Counted from the first letter of the stretch, positions 34,916-47,500 are shown. The stretch is 64,000 bases of DNA from Capsaspora owczarzaki ATCC 30864 (GCF_000151315.2 NW_011887293.1:969585-1033584), one strand, 5' to 3'. The notes: a model not told the origin generated them from the letters alone. Numbers and translations: made by a program.

Positions 34916-37900
34916 CTACAAATCGACAAACGTCTTCATGGCGGCAGAAACCTGCGTCGCTTCATAGCCGGACTGGTCTGTCGGAACGTGGACAAAACCA
35001 TGGCGATTTCCTGAATACATGACAATGCGCTGGTTGCGGGCTTGCAACAGCAATCGATCCAGCGGTCGCGACGAGGTGATTGAGAAGGACAACTGGCTTT
35101 GGAACAGCTCGCGCTGCACAATTGCAGTTGCACTCGCAGTAATCACATCGACAAACTCGTTCTCTGCCTCGGGTTGGCGGTGAAACAGCCCTGCACTCAA
35201 TGGACTGTCGGGGCTGGCTTTCGCGCTCAGGTCTTCAGCGACATCGGAAGGAAGAGGAACATGGAAGCTGCTCTTGCCCACAATCTTGGCGTCGGTGAAG
35301 CCAAAGATGGGGACGAGATCGGTCAAAAAGTTCCTGCCATAGTAATGCCCGGACTCGAGGAAGAGCATCAGGGGCATCGGCGACGGCTGCTTCCCCGAAA
35401 CGACGACTGCTTGGTTCATGCACAGCCCAGAACCCCAATCGCGAGTCTCAAACACCACGCGAGCCAGGGACGGGTAGCGGTGCTCGAGAATGCGTTCGAC
35501 AGCTCCAGCGCGGTACAATCGTCGTGGCGAGCATACAGGGACGCGCTCGATCGTGCCACCGCCCATTTCTGCCAGGTCTCTCAGCCCAAGCGAGAGGCCT
35601 GCAGCGACACTGGCATCTCCATTCAATGTGGCTTCGACGCGAGCTTGAGCATGCTCTGAGAGTGGGAAGATCTGTCGGCCATACACTCCAATGACCAGTT
35701 CCTTCTGCGCATGCTCCATGCGCAAATAGCTCTCGACGTGCGCTTCGAGCTCGGGGAATGGACACTCCAGAATGTCGTCCAACAAGTCATCCTCGACCAA
35801 CGGGACCAATGGGAGCGAGGAAGAATCTTGCTCGGCAGTCGCACCATTGTGCTCCATGCAGGCGACAACGGAAACACCAGAAGTAGCGGATGCGGTTGCA
35901 AACTGTGCCTCAGTGTAAACTGAAGCTGCCTGCAAGATCTCGCCCAGGAAATGCTGGTATGTGCGTGAGGCGAGGATGTGCCGCTGGGCGTTCAAAGTCA
36001 GCGCCTCGCGCTGCACCGAGCTGGACAGGCGCTTCAACGCATCCGAAACGGAATCAGCCGAGTCAGCCTCAACAAAGCCGTTCGAACCAAGGACTTGTCG
36101 CAGCTCGTCCACTGAAGCAGAGTCAGCAATGATGGCGGTGCCTGCCATGACCGCGTGAACGGCTTGGCTCAGGTGCTGGTGTGACTGCTGGCCGACGACC
36201 AGCCCTGTTTGGAACTGCCGCAACGTAGAATTCGTCTCTTGTTGCAACGGCAGAGGGTGCAGCGCCGTCACCAACTCTTTCGGCACGACCGCAGTTGCAT
36301 CGCCAAAAATCACCAGACCATGCTCCACGGCTGGAGCCAGCAAGGCGGTCGTGCTTGAGGGATACTCTTGCAAGGAAGCTTCAGGCCCAAAGAAGACGCT
36401 CTTGCCAAGCTTTGGACGCCGAGAGCCGGTCGGGTTGTGCACAAGGTGCTGAATCGGGTGCCACGCTCGGTGCACCGGGACCTCAGATGCTTTCAGCAGC
36501 GTGGCGTACTCGGCTTCAAGGACCTTGGTCGTGACAAAAACTGCACTCGCCATTTCCAGAGTCTTTTGGTGGGGTTGAAGGGTCGGCAGCAGCGATTCGG
36601 CCGATGCACGAGCGTCCCAAAACACGAACGGCACGTGCATGTCGTGTGCCATCAAAACAAGTTCGCTGATGTCGGCACCAAACGCCTCGAGCGGGTCCTC
36701 CAAGTCATCTGCAGCAACCAGCAGCAAGTCGAACTGGACATTTTTGAACAGCTTGCGCCAACTTGCTTTGGTCAGCGGGACAACCTGGCTGTACAGTGCG
36801 ATCGCCGACTTGAGCTCCGAGCTCATCCACACTGCAATGTTCACCTTGAGCGGGTTTAGCGGAGCGATGGGCTGCCGCAGCGTCGGAGTAGCCTTGATCA
36901 TCTCCAAACCAAAGTTGGCCTGCCATTCCGTCTCTGACGCGACCACGGTTGGGACGCCGGGTGGCAGCATCATGCCAAAAGCCGCATGCACGCATCGCTG
37001 CAGCGCAAATCGATTGTTCGCTTCTTGAAGATAGGGTGTGACAGTGGACGCAATCAGTCGAGCTCGTTTCGCGCCCTCGACTGCCATGAAGCTGGCATCC
37101 ATTTGGAGAATCTGCTGAGCAGCTTCTTTCGGTGTATTAAAGTGCAAAGCGGTCGGGTAGATGTGCTCCGAGCCGTTCCAATTGCGGACAACAGGAATAC
37201 TTCCAGCCGCCATGCCCTCTGCAACTGCTTGATGGCTACCCTCATAGTCGGACGTGGACAAGATGTAGCCAACATTCTCAAACCACTCTGGGGCAAATAC
37301 CTGAGAGGTCGAATACTGCACAGCAGACTCCAATCCGAGCTGCGTGATGTTCTTGGCCAAGTTGGTGTAGAAGGCGAGTTCCTCTGGTCGCCTCATGAGC
37401 CAGTCGAACGAGTAGGGGCTCGAGCCGGCAACCATCAAAGTCCAGGTCGGATCAGTCTGGCGCAACTCGACGAGGATTTCGACCGCCAAGTCAGCTCGCT
37501 TCATAAGAGGCACATAGCCAAGCAGACCGAGAGTCCGCAAAGCGCGGCTGGTTTTGGGACGAAGAAAGCCTTCGGTGTCGACGGAGTTGTACACCAATTC
37601 GACCTGGACAGTGGCGTTGGCAGGCAGCCACTGCTTTGCAGAGGCGTAAATCCAGGGAGTAATCACAATCAAGCGGTCGACGCGGGACCAGTTGACAATG
37701 GGGATGAACTTGGTGACCAATTCCTGACGGTGAAGACGAACAACCAAAGTCTTGTGCAGGGCCAAATTGTCGGCATACCAGACGGCATTGCCAAGTGCCC
37801 ATTCGCACCAGACGACATCCGCCCACTCGGCGAGCTCCTTGCTCCGAGTTTCGTTGTGCCCGGTGTGTGATTTCCACATGTCCAGTTCCACCTCGACGTC

Positions 37901-40040
37901 GCTGCGCTCGCGAAATTGCTCAATGATTTGGGTTGCAAACTTCAAGTCGTGCCCTGCAAAAAGAACGCGAATGCGCCGGTGGAGCAGTGTTGGTGCTTCT
38001 GGGGCCGAGAGAGCAGCAGGATTCTGCGAACGGTAAGGATTGACCATGCCGAAAACGGTAGTCGCGACGGACGAGAAAAAGAACGGCTCGGCGCGCTTTC
38101 GCACGTGTGCAGACATTTCGGCAAGAAGGTGGCGATTCGCAACCATTTGTCCCATTGCGACAGACAAGGTTTGAACATCAATCTCGCTAAACTCGACTTG
38201 TCCCTCGGGAAGCGGGTCAGTCAAAACCGGGCCGCCATCGACGGTCAGGAAGAATGGGTAGTCGACTCCCAAGAAGCTCTCGGTCGCCGGCGAGCGATTC
38301 ACAAGCACAGGGAGACCGTTGGCTGCGTACTCGATCAGCTTGGTGGACAGCTCGTGGCCAGAGTCGTGCCGCATCCAACGAAGGCCGACATCGCACTCTG
38401 TTCGCAAAATGCGCGCAACTTCGGTTCGGACAAGTCCCGACCTGACCTCAATGTGTGGAGCGGCAGCGTCCATGCGGTCGGAGAGCTGCTGTTGGAATGC
38501 GGCGTCGCCCTTCACCTTGCTCACCATCAGGAGCATTGAGACCTTGGTGGTCGGATTTTGACGCAAAAACTCTTGAAAGCCTGCGACCAGCTCGAGCGAC
38601 ATGTACAGCGAGTCTGCCTTGCCAGAATAGCAAAACTTCAACGGCCTGTCGGTTGACTGCAGGTCGGCGCGCGAGGTCATGGCGACGCTAGGATCGGGGA
38701 CCATCGGTGGGATGACGACAGAGCCATGAGGAACACCATAGTTCTCCTCTGAGAATTCGCGCATGTGCGGAGTCGAGAAAACCAAACGGGCAGGCGACTG
38801 GACAATTTCGCGGAGTTGCGCAACCTGCTCTTCTTTGATGTCGCTCACAAAGACGACAGATGTGCGGCGCGCCATGTTGGGCTCTCGTGCCAGCAGCTGC
38901 CCAACGTCCAGGCCGCGGACGAGGATGAGATTGTACTCTTCGCGAGCGTCAAGAGCGCGGATGACCTGCATCGCTCGCGCAGGTGTCAGCCGTGGTACTT
39001 TTGCAGCCATTGTTTGACCACCCATGTGCGCAAGGTTCCAGGCGTCCATCAGGCGAATGCGCCCCTGTTTGAGGAGAGGCTGCAGCGTGGTAGCGACAGG
39101 AGAATTGTCAATGAGCGAGTTCAAGTGCGTGTATGGCTGAAGGGGTGTCGTGTCGACGTACGAGCCTTCGCCCACGGTCTGGTTGACTGCTTGGGCTTCT
39201 CGCATCGCCTTGGTCGTGACCAGCGGGTTGGTCAGGAGAATGTCGACATGGACGTCGCAGTTCGGTGGCATCAGGAGCACGGTAGCGAGAGAGACCAGCC
39301 ACGCGCTCGAGCCGTCAATCAAGTTGACACTCATTGGTCCGAACAGTAAGACATGGGTGCGTTGTTGCTTGGAATGGAACGACTCCCACGGCGAGCAGGT
39401 CGTTGGCAAGGATGTGGCATCGCGAGGTCCGGGTGGTGAGGCGACTGGCTCCTTCCAGAAGAGCGGCGTCATCGATTCGACAACTTTATTGTCGTCTGGT
39501 GAGGGCCCATGCAAGCGGCCGGCCTGGAGCCACTCGGGGAGCGTCTGATTCGCATCTTGAAGCCAGGGCGTGGACTCTTGCCACTTTTCAACCGCATCAA
39601 GCAGTGCAGCAATCACAGGCGAAGATGCTTCGGGCTCGACACCCGGACGATCTGAGTCTTGGGTAGATTCTTGTTCTGTGAGCGAATGGAGACAGTGTGA
39701 GTCGAGGGAGGCGGACCGACAATTGCGAAAAACAAAACGAACTGTCAAACTAATCAGATCTGATGAAGCTCAAGCAGGCGCAGGCGCAGGCTTCGGTCTA
39801 AGGGGCCAACAAGGAGTGCATGTCATGTTGACATGTCGACGTACCTTCGTTTGGAACATACGTCTCTGACGTGCTGGGCAGAAGCAGGTAGAGCGACAAC
39901 AAGAAGACGAGAGGCACCACAACCCATGCTCGCCGCATGGACAGAGTCTGTCGCAGCCACTCGCCCCGAAGGAATTGAGCCTGTTGTGGTGTGCGATTGC
40001 TTGCATTGAGCGGGAGTAGTGGTCGCGCCGAAGTGTCCAT
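34916..40040 (-). CDS. Giant type II membrane protein with tandem GT-B glycosyltransferase modules
   Basis: The two exons are 40040-39845 and 39675-34916, giving 1651 residues, nearly all from one 4.76-kb exon. Residues ~38-55 form a signal anchor after a basic R-R, typical of Golgi type II transferases. Module A (~177-600) has a GT4-like C-terminal half with Y-S-G-K and E-L-S-T-K-L-I-E-Y-A-A-N-G-L-P-V. Module B (~630-920) is a clearer GT4 domain with L-V-Y-N-S-V-D and the E-x7-E motif (E-G-S-H-Q-A-V-A-E). Module C (~1005-1320) looks like a third GT-B domain but lacks E-x7-E (S-Q-A-V-H-A-V-M-A-G-T-A). The last ~320 residues are another globular region I cannot assign. It probably builds a complex glycan in the Golgi; acceptor and donor are unknown. 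Confidence 0.8.
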
Positions 40041-40287
40041 TGTATGGCGTTCGACAATGTTGTGGTGTGTTTTACAAGACACGAGTCTCTCAGAAACGCA
40101 TTGAACGACTGGTGACCACCCACAGTCGGACCGATTTGTTTTGTAGTATGTACATCTCGAATACTCAATCTGGTTTGATTTTGAAGGGAAAGCAACGAAA
40201 TGCCAGATGTCTGTCTGGCTGTTGGTTGTTGAAAACGATCGCCTCGCTCTGACCGCCTCGCTTGACCATGAATCAGCATTGAACGGT

Positions 40288-40293
40288 TTTATT
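40288..40293 (-). terminator. Possible AATAAA signal for HMG-CoA synthase
   Basis: TTTATT on the plus strand is AATAAA on the minus strand, ~340 bp past the HMG-CoA synthase stop. It is the only canonical hexamer noticed in the spacer. Confidence 0.3.
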
Positions 40294-40452
40294 TATGCAT
40301 ATAGGGGTAGGGGAGCAAAGCCACAAAAGGGGCTCATGTTCCAAGCAAACCGGAAAAAAGAAAAAAAAAGGGAAAACGACAAGATACAGAATGTTTTGAA
40401 AAAAAAAAAGCAACAGACAAACGAAAAACCCAGAATCAAACCGTTGTTCGAG

Positions 40453-40458
<6 letters not shown>

Positions 40459-40507
<49 letters not shown>
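40459..40507. repeat. (CT)n microsatellite
   Basis: About 24 uninterrupted CT units lie ~420 bp upstream of the glycosyltransferase ATG, in the 589-bp spacer (40041-40629) behind the HMG-CoA synthase stop. On the glycosyltransferase sense strand it reads as GA repeats. Confidence 0.9.
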
Positions 40508-40508
<1 letters not shown>

Positions 40509-40629
40509 AATAAGAGTAGAACAGCAACAGCAACAGGATTAACAGCAGCTCGGAACCTCGAGCACCTTTGTTTCCGGTTTTGTGTTATGATGATGATGAT
40601 ACGAAAAATCCAAAAGCCTACGGGCCGAG

Positions 40630-42306
40630 TCACACCTGGCCGCTAACAGCAAGTGCAACGGCAGGCTTTTGCTTGTACGTTCGTCGGAACTTTTCGTCGA
40701 CAAAGTCCAAGTACCAAGTGCCCGGGAAGAGGTGGTCGACGTTGCCGACGGGGGCGTACTTGGTCAGGTTGTGAGTCTCCTCGCGCAAGTGCATGAGGCG
40801 GTCGAAATCTGCGGGGTCCACAACAATGCGCGAGTCGAGACGCGGCTTGACGTCGCTGAGGCCAGTGGCAATGGTCTCAGGGGCCGAGACAAAGCGGAGC
40901 GAGAACATGGATGCGGCCAAGCCAGAGCCGTACGAGAACATGATGACGCGCTTGCCAACAAGCTCTGCGGGGCTTCGTTCGACGAGGAGAGAAACAAGGC
41001 CGCCATAGAGCGAGCCAGTGTACATGTTGCCGAGCTGCTTGGCAAGGAGAACGGTGGGCTGGGTCTTTTCGGCGTACGTCTTCTTGCTTCGCTCAAGGAA
41101 GGCAGACTCGAGCTCACGGTCAAAGTACGAGTCCTCCGGCTTGGTGGCAGCAAACTTTTCCAGACCGGCAAACTTGGGGTTTTCGGGAGTGCGACGGAAA
41201 TCGTTGAACATGATGCGGCCAAGCGACTTTTGCACGAGCTTGTTGAAGGGCGAGTGGAAGGCCACGAAATCGGTGCTGTCGAGCGAAAAGTTCTTTTCGC
41301 CTTGTGCCTCCGCGCGAGCGGCGTAGCGGTTGTAGCAGACATCGACCGCCTTGAGGTAGAGCTGGACGGAGAGCTTGCCGTCGACCTCGGGGTACTCGGA
41401 CTCGAGCCGCGGCTTGTAGAAATCGTAGGCGTGCTCCATGTGCGTCGAGCGAAGACCCGACTCGAAGACGATCGGGGCGTTGGGACCGACAAGCATGGCG
41501 ACGACGCCAGCGCCACCGGTTGGGCGAGCGCTGCCGGACGCGTAGACGGCAATGTCGCCGGCAACAACCAGCGCAAAGCGGCCGTCCCACGAGCGGCTCT
41601 CGACCCAGTTCACGGCGTTGAACAGGGCGTTGGTGCCGCCATAGCAAGCGTTGGTGGTGTCAACGCCCTCGACCTCCGAGTTGCCGCTCTCCTCAAACAG
41701 GCGCATCAAGACGGACTTGACGGACTTGCTCTTGTCGACAATGGTCTCCGTGCCGACCTCGAGGCGGCCAATGGCAGTGTACGGGACGTTGTACTTGGTC
41801 ATGAGCGACTGGACAACGGTGAGGCAGATGGAGTGAATGTCCTCGCGGTCTGAGCAGAACGCCATGTTGGTCTGTCCGAGGCCGACCGTGTACTTGCCAG
41901 CGCCGGCGTTATCGAATGTCTCTGTGGGAGAGTCGAGAGACGTTAATGGGGGAAGGGGGGGTGAGAGAAGGGTTAGGACGGCCTCACTTGCTTCCATCGA
42001 ATGACATGGACTAGAATTTTGCTTACCAAGAGCAGTCTGGTTGACGCAGGTGCCTGGGAAGTAAACGTCGAGGGCGAGGATGCCAACGTTCTCTGGGGTT
42101 GCTGGACGCGAGCCTGGGACCACGACGGTGGGCGGCTGGATGGTGGACGACGACGACGACGTTGACATGCTGGCAAGAACAGGCGCAAGGTGAGCTGCGA
42201 GTGCGTCAGGCGCAACAACGGACGTGCGGACGTCGATCAGCGAGCGGTGATTGTATGTGTGTGCCAGAGCGAACGGCGTTGGTGGTGGTGGTGGAGCGCT
42301 GGTCAT
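40630..42306 (-). CDS. HMGCS1: Hydroxymethylglutaryl-CoA synthase
   Basis: The exons are 42306-42027 and 41921-40630, giving 523 residues (human HMGCS1 520). It condenses acetyl-CoA with acetoacetyl-CoA to HMG-CoA, the step before HMG-CoA reductase in the mevalonate route. Catalytic residues are in place: Glu in L-E-V-G-T-E-T, the acyl-Cys in T-T-N-A-C-Y-G-G, and His in [28 protein letters not shown] and F-S-Y-G-S-G-L-A-A are also family signatures. A ~70-residue Pro/Ala/Ser-rich N terminus precedes the core; it is longer than in cytosolic enzymes and might act in targeting, but it lacks a clear presequence. A second Met near residue 48 is an alternative start. Confidence 0.96.
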   Translation of the reverse strand: MTSAPPPPPTPFALAHTYNHRSLIDVRTSVVAPDALAAHLAPVLASMSTSSSSSTIQPPTVVVPGSRPATPENVGILALDVYFPGTCVNQTALGKQNSSPCHSMEASEAVLTLLSPPLPPLTSLDSPTETFDNAGAGKYTVGLGQTNMAFCSDREDIHSICLTVVQSLMTKYNVPYTAIGRLEVGTETIVDKSKSVKSVLMRLFEESGNSEVEGVDTTNACYGGTNALFNAVNWVESRSWDGRFALVVAGDIAVYASGSARPTGGAGVVAMLVGPNAPIVFESGLRSTHMEHAYDFYKPRLESEYPEVDGKLSVQLYLKAVDVCYNRYAARAEAQGEKNFSLDSTDFVAFHSPFNKLVQKSLGRIMFNDFRRTPENPKFAGLEKFAATKPEDSYFDRELESAFLERSKKTYAEKTQPTVLLAKQLGNMYTGSLYGGLVSLLVERSPAELVGKRVIMFSYGSGLAASMFSLRFVSAPETIATGLSDVKPRLDSRIVVDPADFDRLMHLREETHNLTKYAPVGNVDHLFPGTWYLDFVDEKFRRTYKQKPAVALAVSGQV

Positions 42307-42340
42307 CACTTTGGTGAGAAGAGTGGTGTAGTGTATGTGC

Positions 42341-42381
42341 GCTCAGAACCAGCTCAGAACCAGCTCAGAACCAGCTCAGAA
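42341..42381. repeat. 11-bp tandem repeat upstream of HMG-CoA synthase
   Basis: Nearly four copies of AGCTCAGAACC lie 35-75 bp upstream of the HMG-CoA synthase ATG, so they are in its 5' UTR or proximal promoter. Copies are almost identical. They could be a regulatory array or simple replication slippage. Confidence 0.85.
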
Positions 42382-43515
42382 ACACAATCAAGCAAGTTAG
42401 AAGGGGTTGCTTCTAGCTATGTTGTGATGATGAGGTTGGCTGATGGCGGGGTGATGGATGAATGAAGAGGGACAGTTCCGATGCTAAAAACAGCTCGCTG
42501 ATGCAAGTGCAGCAAAAAGCAAAAAAGCAGGAATGGATTGGAAATCACATTCAATGCTGAACAACAAATGTCGTTTGTTTTTTTGCGTTTTACCACACAA
42601 ACGCATAAAAAAAATAAAAGACTCACGCCATGTTGATGCCATTCAGAACGAAAAAAAAACGCGACAGTCGACCAAATATTGCTGTTTACTTTCCCAAACT
42701 CATTCTGTCTCTCTTGTCTCTCTCTCTCACACTCACTCACTCTTGGTCTGATTGCGCTTGTACAATGCTACTTTGTTGCAGCAGACCACTCTTGATATCG
42801 AGTTGGGATTGCTCCGAACCACCCAACCAACAGTCAGAGAAATGGGAAAACAAAGAAGAGACGCGCGTGTGTGGTGTGATTTTCGACCACTCGAAACTCG
42901 ATGCCTTTGACCTCAAAGCGTTCTCTTCTCTTCTCTCTCTTTCAGCTGGAGCTGTCGATTCGGGTGCTGAGTTCCACCGAGGCGCGACATGTTGCACACA
43001 CACACACCAACAAATCAAGACGAAAGACATGTCGTCTTTCTGATGTTCGTGTTGCGTCCATTCAAAAAGAGGCGAAGATTTTCGGTGGTGGTGTGATTGA
43101 AACACAAAAAAAAAAAATCCATAAAGTCGCCCCACTTCGCCCGAAAAAAAAAAAAAACATCGAACGAGGTGCGATCGCATCATGAGAAACAGTGGAGAAC
43201 AAAAGGGGGAAAGGCACGCAATGCAACGACCACCGAGAGAGAGAGAGCGAGAGCGAGAGCGAGACAGAGAGCGAGACAGAGAGCGAAGTGCTGCGTTTGT
43301 TGCCATTGTCGGCGTTTGAGCGGCAAAAATCCAAAAACCTCGAACCACTTTTTTTTTTTTTTTTTTTTTGGGTGAGTTTTTTGCATTGCTGTGTTACCGT
43401 TCAAGGATTGTGTATTTGACACGAAAATAAAAGACTGGAAAAGAATCAAAATGGAAACTGAAGAAACTGAAACGTCAAAACGCCACTCTTTTTGTTTTTT
43501 CCTATCATTTCGAGA
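42382..43515. other. Divergent intergenic region
   Basis: The region separates HMG-CoA synthase (-) from the complexin-like gene (+). It contains A and T tracts (for example near 43347-43369) and (GA)n-like runs near 43229-43285. No gene was recognised, and the open frames are low complexity. Confidence 0.5.
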
Positions 43516-44251
43516 ATGAACGTAATCACAAAGTCGTTGTTCTCGTCCAAGATGGACTCGATCGGCAAAGAGCTCGGATTCGGTGGCGATGATGATGAGG
43601 TAAGCGTCTATGTGAGCGTTTTGGCTCAAGAGTGACGTTGAGCAAGGTTGGGTGCAGGGACGTATGGAAATGAAAGGTCTGCGCCACTTCTACACTTCAA
43701 TCATGCATGCAGCCACATTTGCATCTAAAGGAATTCAATGGACGAACAAAACAGCACGACATATTGCGGTGGGAGATGGCGGGGGGGTGGGGAATACTCG
43801 GGGTGTAAAGCGTGGTACCCGACGACCTCGAGTGCAGAACAGAGTGCAGCGCCGCCGTGCAACCTACACACACACACAATCTCCAACTGCTGCACATGTT
43901 GACCTTTTCGAGTCTACCTACTTGCCATTTGCACAGGACAAGTCCAGCGACCGGCCCGAAACCGAGGCCGAGCGCCAAAAGCGCATCGACGAGGAGAAGG
44001 AAGACATGGCCGCTGCCAAGGCCAAGCGCCAGCAAAAGTCAGACGCCATCAAGAAGGAGCGTGAGCAAGAGCGTGATCGCATTCGCGCCAAGTACAAGCT
44101 GAAGGGCCCCGAGCCAAAGGAGGCCCAGCCCGCAGCCCAGACCAATCCCGGTGCTGCGTCTGCTTCCTCCAGTTCCCAAAGCACCGGCACTGGCGCTGGC
44201 GCTGGCGCTGGGAATCCTAATAATGCCAACAAGGATTGCATTCTCATGTAG
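43516..44251 (+). CDS. CPLX: Complexin-like SNARE regulator with CaaX box
   Basis: The exons are 43516-43599 and 43937-44251, giving 132 residues. The N terminus has K-S-L-F-S-S-K-M and G-K-E-L-G-F-G-G-D-D-D-E, echoing animal complexin M-K-Q-A-L-G-G then G-K-M-L-G-G-D-E-E. A long charged helix (~35-90) ends R-D-R-I-R-A-K-Y-K-L-K, which lines up with the complexin central helix R-Q-G-I-R-D-K-Y-G-I-K that packs on the SNARE bundle. The tail is low complexity (Ser, then Gly-Ala repeats) and ends C-I-L-M, a CaaX prenylation box as in complexins 3 and 4. There is no signal peptide or membrane helix. It likely binds assembled SNAREs at a membrane held by the lipid. A plain charged coiled coil is the alternative. 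Confidence 0.7.
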
Positions 44252-44516
44252 TCCTCCATCTGTATAATATATAATGCTTCCGTTTTCAATGTTCGTCGCA
44301 CCCCCCCCCCACCAATGCCCTTTTGCATGTGGCGGGTTTTTTGAAAAACGGAATTGGCAATGGAACAAAAAAACCAAAAACAAAGACAACAATTGCACAA
44401 CAAGGACCGACCGCGCGGGACACGACACACGGCAAAACAAGGGAATTGAAAAATGAACACAACAGAGGAAGAAAAAAACAGATCGCTGCGTCTCTGCAAC
44501 ACACCCTCCCCCTCGT

Positions 44517-47500
44517 TTAAGGCTCGACAGTCTTGTACTTCTCCTCGAGCTGTGCCTTGTACTTTTGGGTGGCGTTGGGACGACGGAGCTTGAAGGTAGG
44601 GGTGAGCAGGTCGTTCTCGACAGCGAAAGGCTCGCTCTCGACAATGATACCCTTGACAAACTCAAAGCCCTTAAGACCCTCGGCCTTGCCGACGGCAGTC
44701 ATGTCGTCGAGGACCATCTTCTGGACGTCGGCGTTGGCAGCGAGGGCGTTGAGGTCCTCGGACAGGCCCTGCGACTTGGCCCACGGCTTGATGGTGTCGG
44801 GGTCGAGCACAACAACAGCAAGAAGGGTGGTCTTGAGCGAGTTGCCGTAGACAAAGACTTGCAGAATCCACTTGGACTTTTGGAAGACGCCCTCGAGGAA
44901 CTCGGCAGCAACGTACTCGCCTTGGGCCAGCTTGAAAATGTTCTTCTTGCGGTCAATGATGGAGAGCGAGCCATCCTCGTTCCACATGCCGACATCGCCA
45001 GTGTGGAACCAGCCGTCAGCATCGAGGTCCTCGGCGGTCTTCTTGGGATCCTTAAAGTAGCCCTTGAAAACGTTGTTACCGCGAATCCAGAGCTCACCGC
45101 GGGGGTTGGGCTTGTCGGTCACAAAGTAGTTCATGTCCGGAACGTCAGTCAGCTTGTACTCGTTCACGGCGAGCGGGGGGCCGACGCGGCCGAGGAGGGT
45201 GTCGTTGTAGTTGGTGATGGCGGAGGCGGCGCAAGTCTCAGTCAGACCGTAGCCCTGGAAGACGACGGGGCAGAAGCACACGCGCAGGAACTCGAGCACC
45301 TTCGAGTCAATCGGGGCAGAGCCGGTGATCATGTAGCGAACACGGCCGCCGAGAATGAGCTTCATCTTGTCAAAGACGAGCTTGTTCCAGAAGGGAGTGT
45401 CCTGGCCGTGCTTGAGGGCGTGACGGCGGGCTGCGAAGGCCTTGGTGAAGAGAGTGAGCTTGACACCACCGGCAGCAGTGACAGTGTTGACCACGCGGTC
45501 ATAGAAGCGGTTGAAGACACGGGGCACGCCGCAGAAGAGGGTGGGCTTGAGCTCCTGGATGTCCTCGGCAAGCTTGGGAATGGCGCCCTGGAAGAAGCCG
45601 ATCGACGCGCCGACGCGGAGGATGGTGCCTTGGACGGCACGCTCGAACGAGTGGGCAAGCGGCAGGAAGGAGAAGTGGACGTCGTCAGTGTTGAGGGCGA
45701 CGCCGTGGAACAAGACCGCGTTGATGGTCGAGATAAAGTTCTTGTGGGTCAGCATGACACCCTTCGGGTCGCCAGTGGTGCCAGACGTGTACATAATGAC
45801 AGCCAGGTCGTCCTGCTGGGGCGGGCGGTGCGGGGCGGGGTTGGCCTTGCCGAGCTCGAGAATCTCCTTGAAGGTGTGGACAGTCACGTTGTGCTCCTTG
45901 GCGCGGTTGACGGTCGCCTCGTCGGCACCCTCGAATGTGACAATGTACTTGAGCGACGGGACGCCGCCGTCAATCTTGAGCGCGTCGAGCACGGCACCAG
46001 CCTTGTCGGCCGAGCAGAAGACGATCGGGAGCTCGGCGTGGTTCATGATGAAGCGGACGGCGCCAGCACCAAGAGTGTCGTACAGAGCAACGGTGGGCAG
46101 CGAGTAGGCGTTGCAGGCCTGCTCGACAAGGACCCACTCGGTGCGGTTGATCGAGTAGATGCCGACAGGGGTTTGCGCGGCCAGGCCGAGGTGGACGAGG
46201 GCCGAGCCGACCTCGGTAGCGCGAGCGGACGCGGTGGCTAACAAAGGAGAAATGGAAATACGAACAAAACGTGAGCAAACCCTCACTTACGACAAAACAA
46301 CCCAAGTCAGCAAACATTTGAGATGGAAATGGTTACCGTAAGAGATGAACGAGTAAGCACCGCGGGAGCCATCTTCCTTGGTAATGCGGGTGCCGAGGCA
46401 GTCGGCAGTGCCGTACTTTTCAACAGAGTTGCGGAAGTTGTCGTACAGGGTGGTCAAGTGAGCGTCCTGAATGCCGAGGAGGTTGTCTGTTAAAGCAAGC
46501 ACGAGTGATTTTTGGTGAGCGATTGAGCTTTGAGCGCTTTTGTTGTTTTTCCTCACACCACGGTGCATGATGAATACATGCAACAGCTCATCCATTCCAC
46601 ACAGAAAATGGAGCAGGAGCAATTTGCGAAAAATTGGATGACAGCCATTCCGAGCGCAACGTGAGCAAACAAAAACGGCTCAGTAAAAAAAAAAATTAAT
46701 AAAAAAAAAATAGAACGAAAGAATGGCAATGCATTGGGATGGTGAAAAAACAGCGCAAGCCACTTGACACTGAGGCTGAACTCGAGACGGCATCAAAATG
46801 ACGCCAAAGGAAAACAAAAAGAACAAAGACGGAGACGGAGAAGACAAAGGGGGGGGAAGATCAGAGATGGAATAGCAATGGAATGGCAGTCACAGTGGGG
46901 CGGGAGACTCGCCCGGAGAAAAAAAAAAGCCGTTCCAAACCGAACTCCCCCGACGCGCCTCAGTGTTCTCGCGGGGCTTCTGTCTCCTCTCGGAGCGGGG
47001 AGGTGGGAGGGCAAGTCGCTGCACGTTACTTGCTTTTGCTTTGCTTCACTTCCACAAGCACTGCTCATCCCGAGACTCAACGCACGATTTCAACACGTGC
47101 AGCAGCCGCATCGTTCCGTGCTTTCGGCTTTTTTTTTCTTTTTTTCTTTTTTTTTTTACGGTTTGAATCAGCACGGTTTGACCGCTCCGTTGACTGCTGC
47201 TCTTCCCGCCGCCGCCGCCGCTGCACCCTAACAGACAAGGACGCATGCCTTGTTCATCCTGCATATGCAATAGCCAGCGAGACACAGAATGATCGGCGCA
47301 CAGCGAAACGGCAATCACAAAAAATCCAGATCTCGATGCTTTTTCCTCCTTCCTCTTTTTTTTTTTTTTTTTTTTTGGTTTTTTGGTTGGTTTTTTCGTT
47401 GCTTCAAGCCCAGCCCTCCTGTCAGGATGCAGTCAGCGAGACAGACGCTCCTCATTCCAAAACAGCGTCGCTCTGGCACACACTTCCACCCGCTCGAAGC

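Noticed and set aside
40669-41853. 394-codon plus-strand open frame
   Set aside because: It is the antisense shadow of HMG-CoA synthase; GC-rich third positions keep the opposite frame open.
44565-46241. 558-codon plus-strand open frame
   Set aside because: It is the antisense shadow of the acyl-CoA synthetase, with repetitive Glu/Val/Leu composition.
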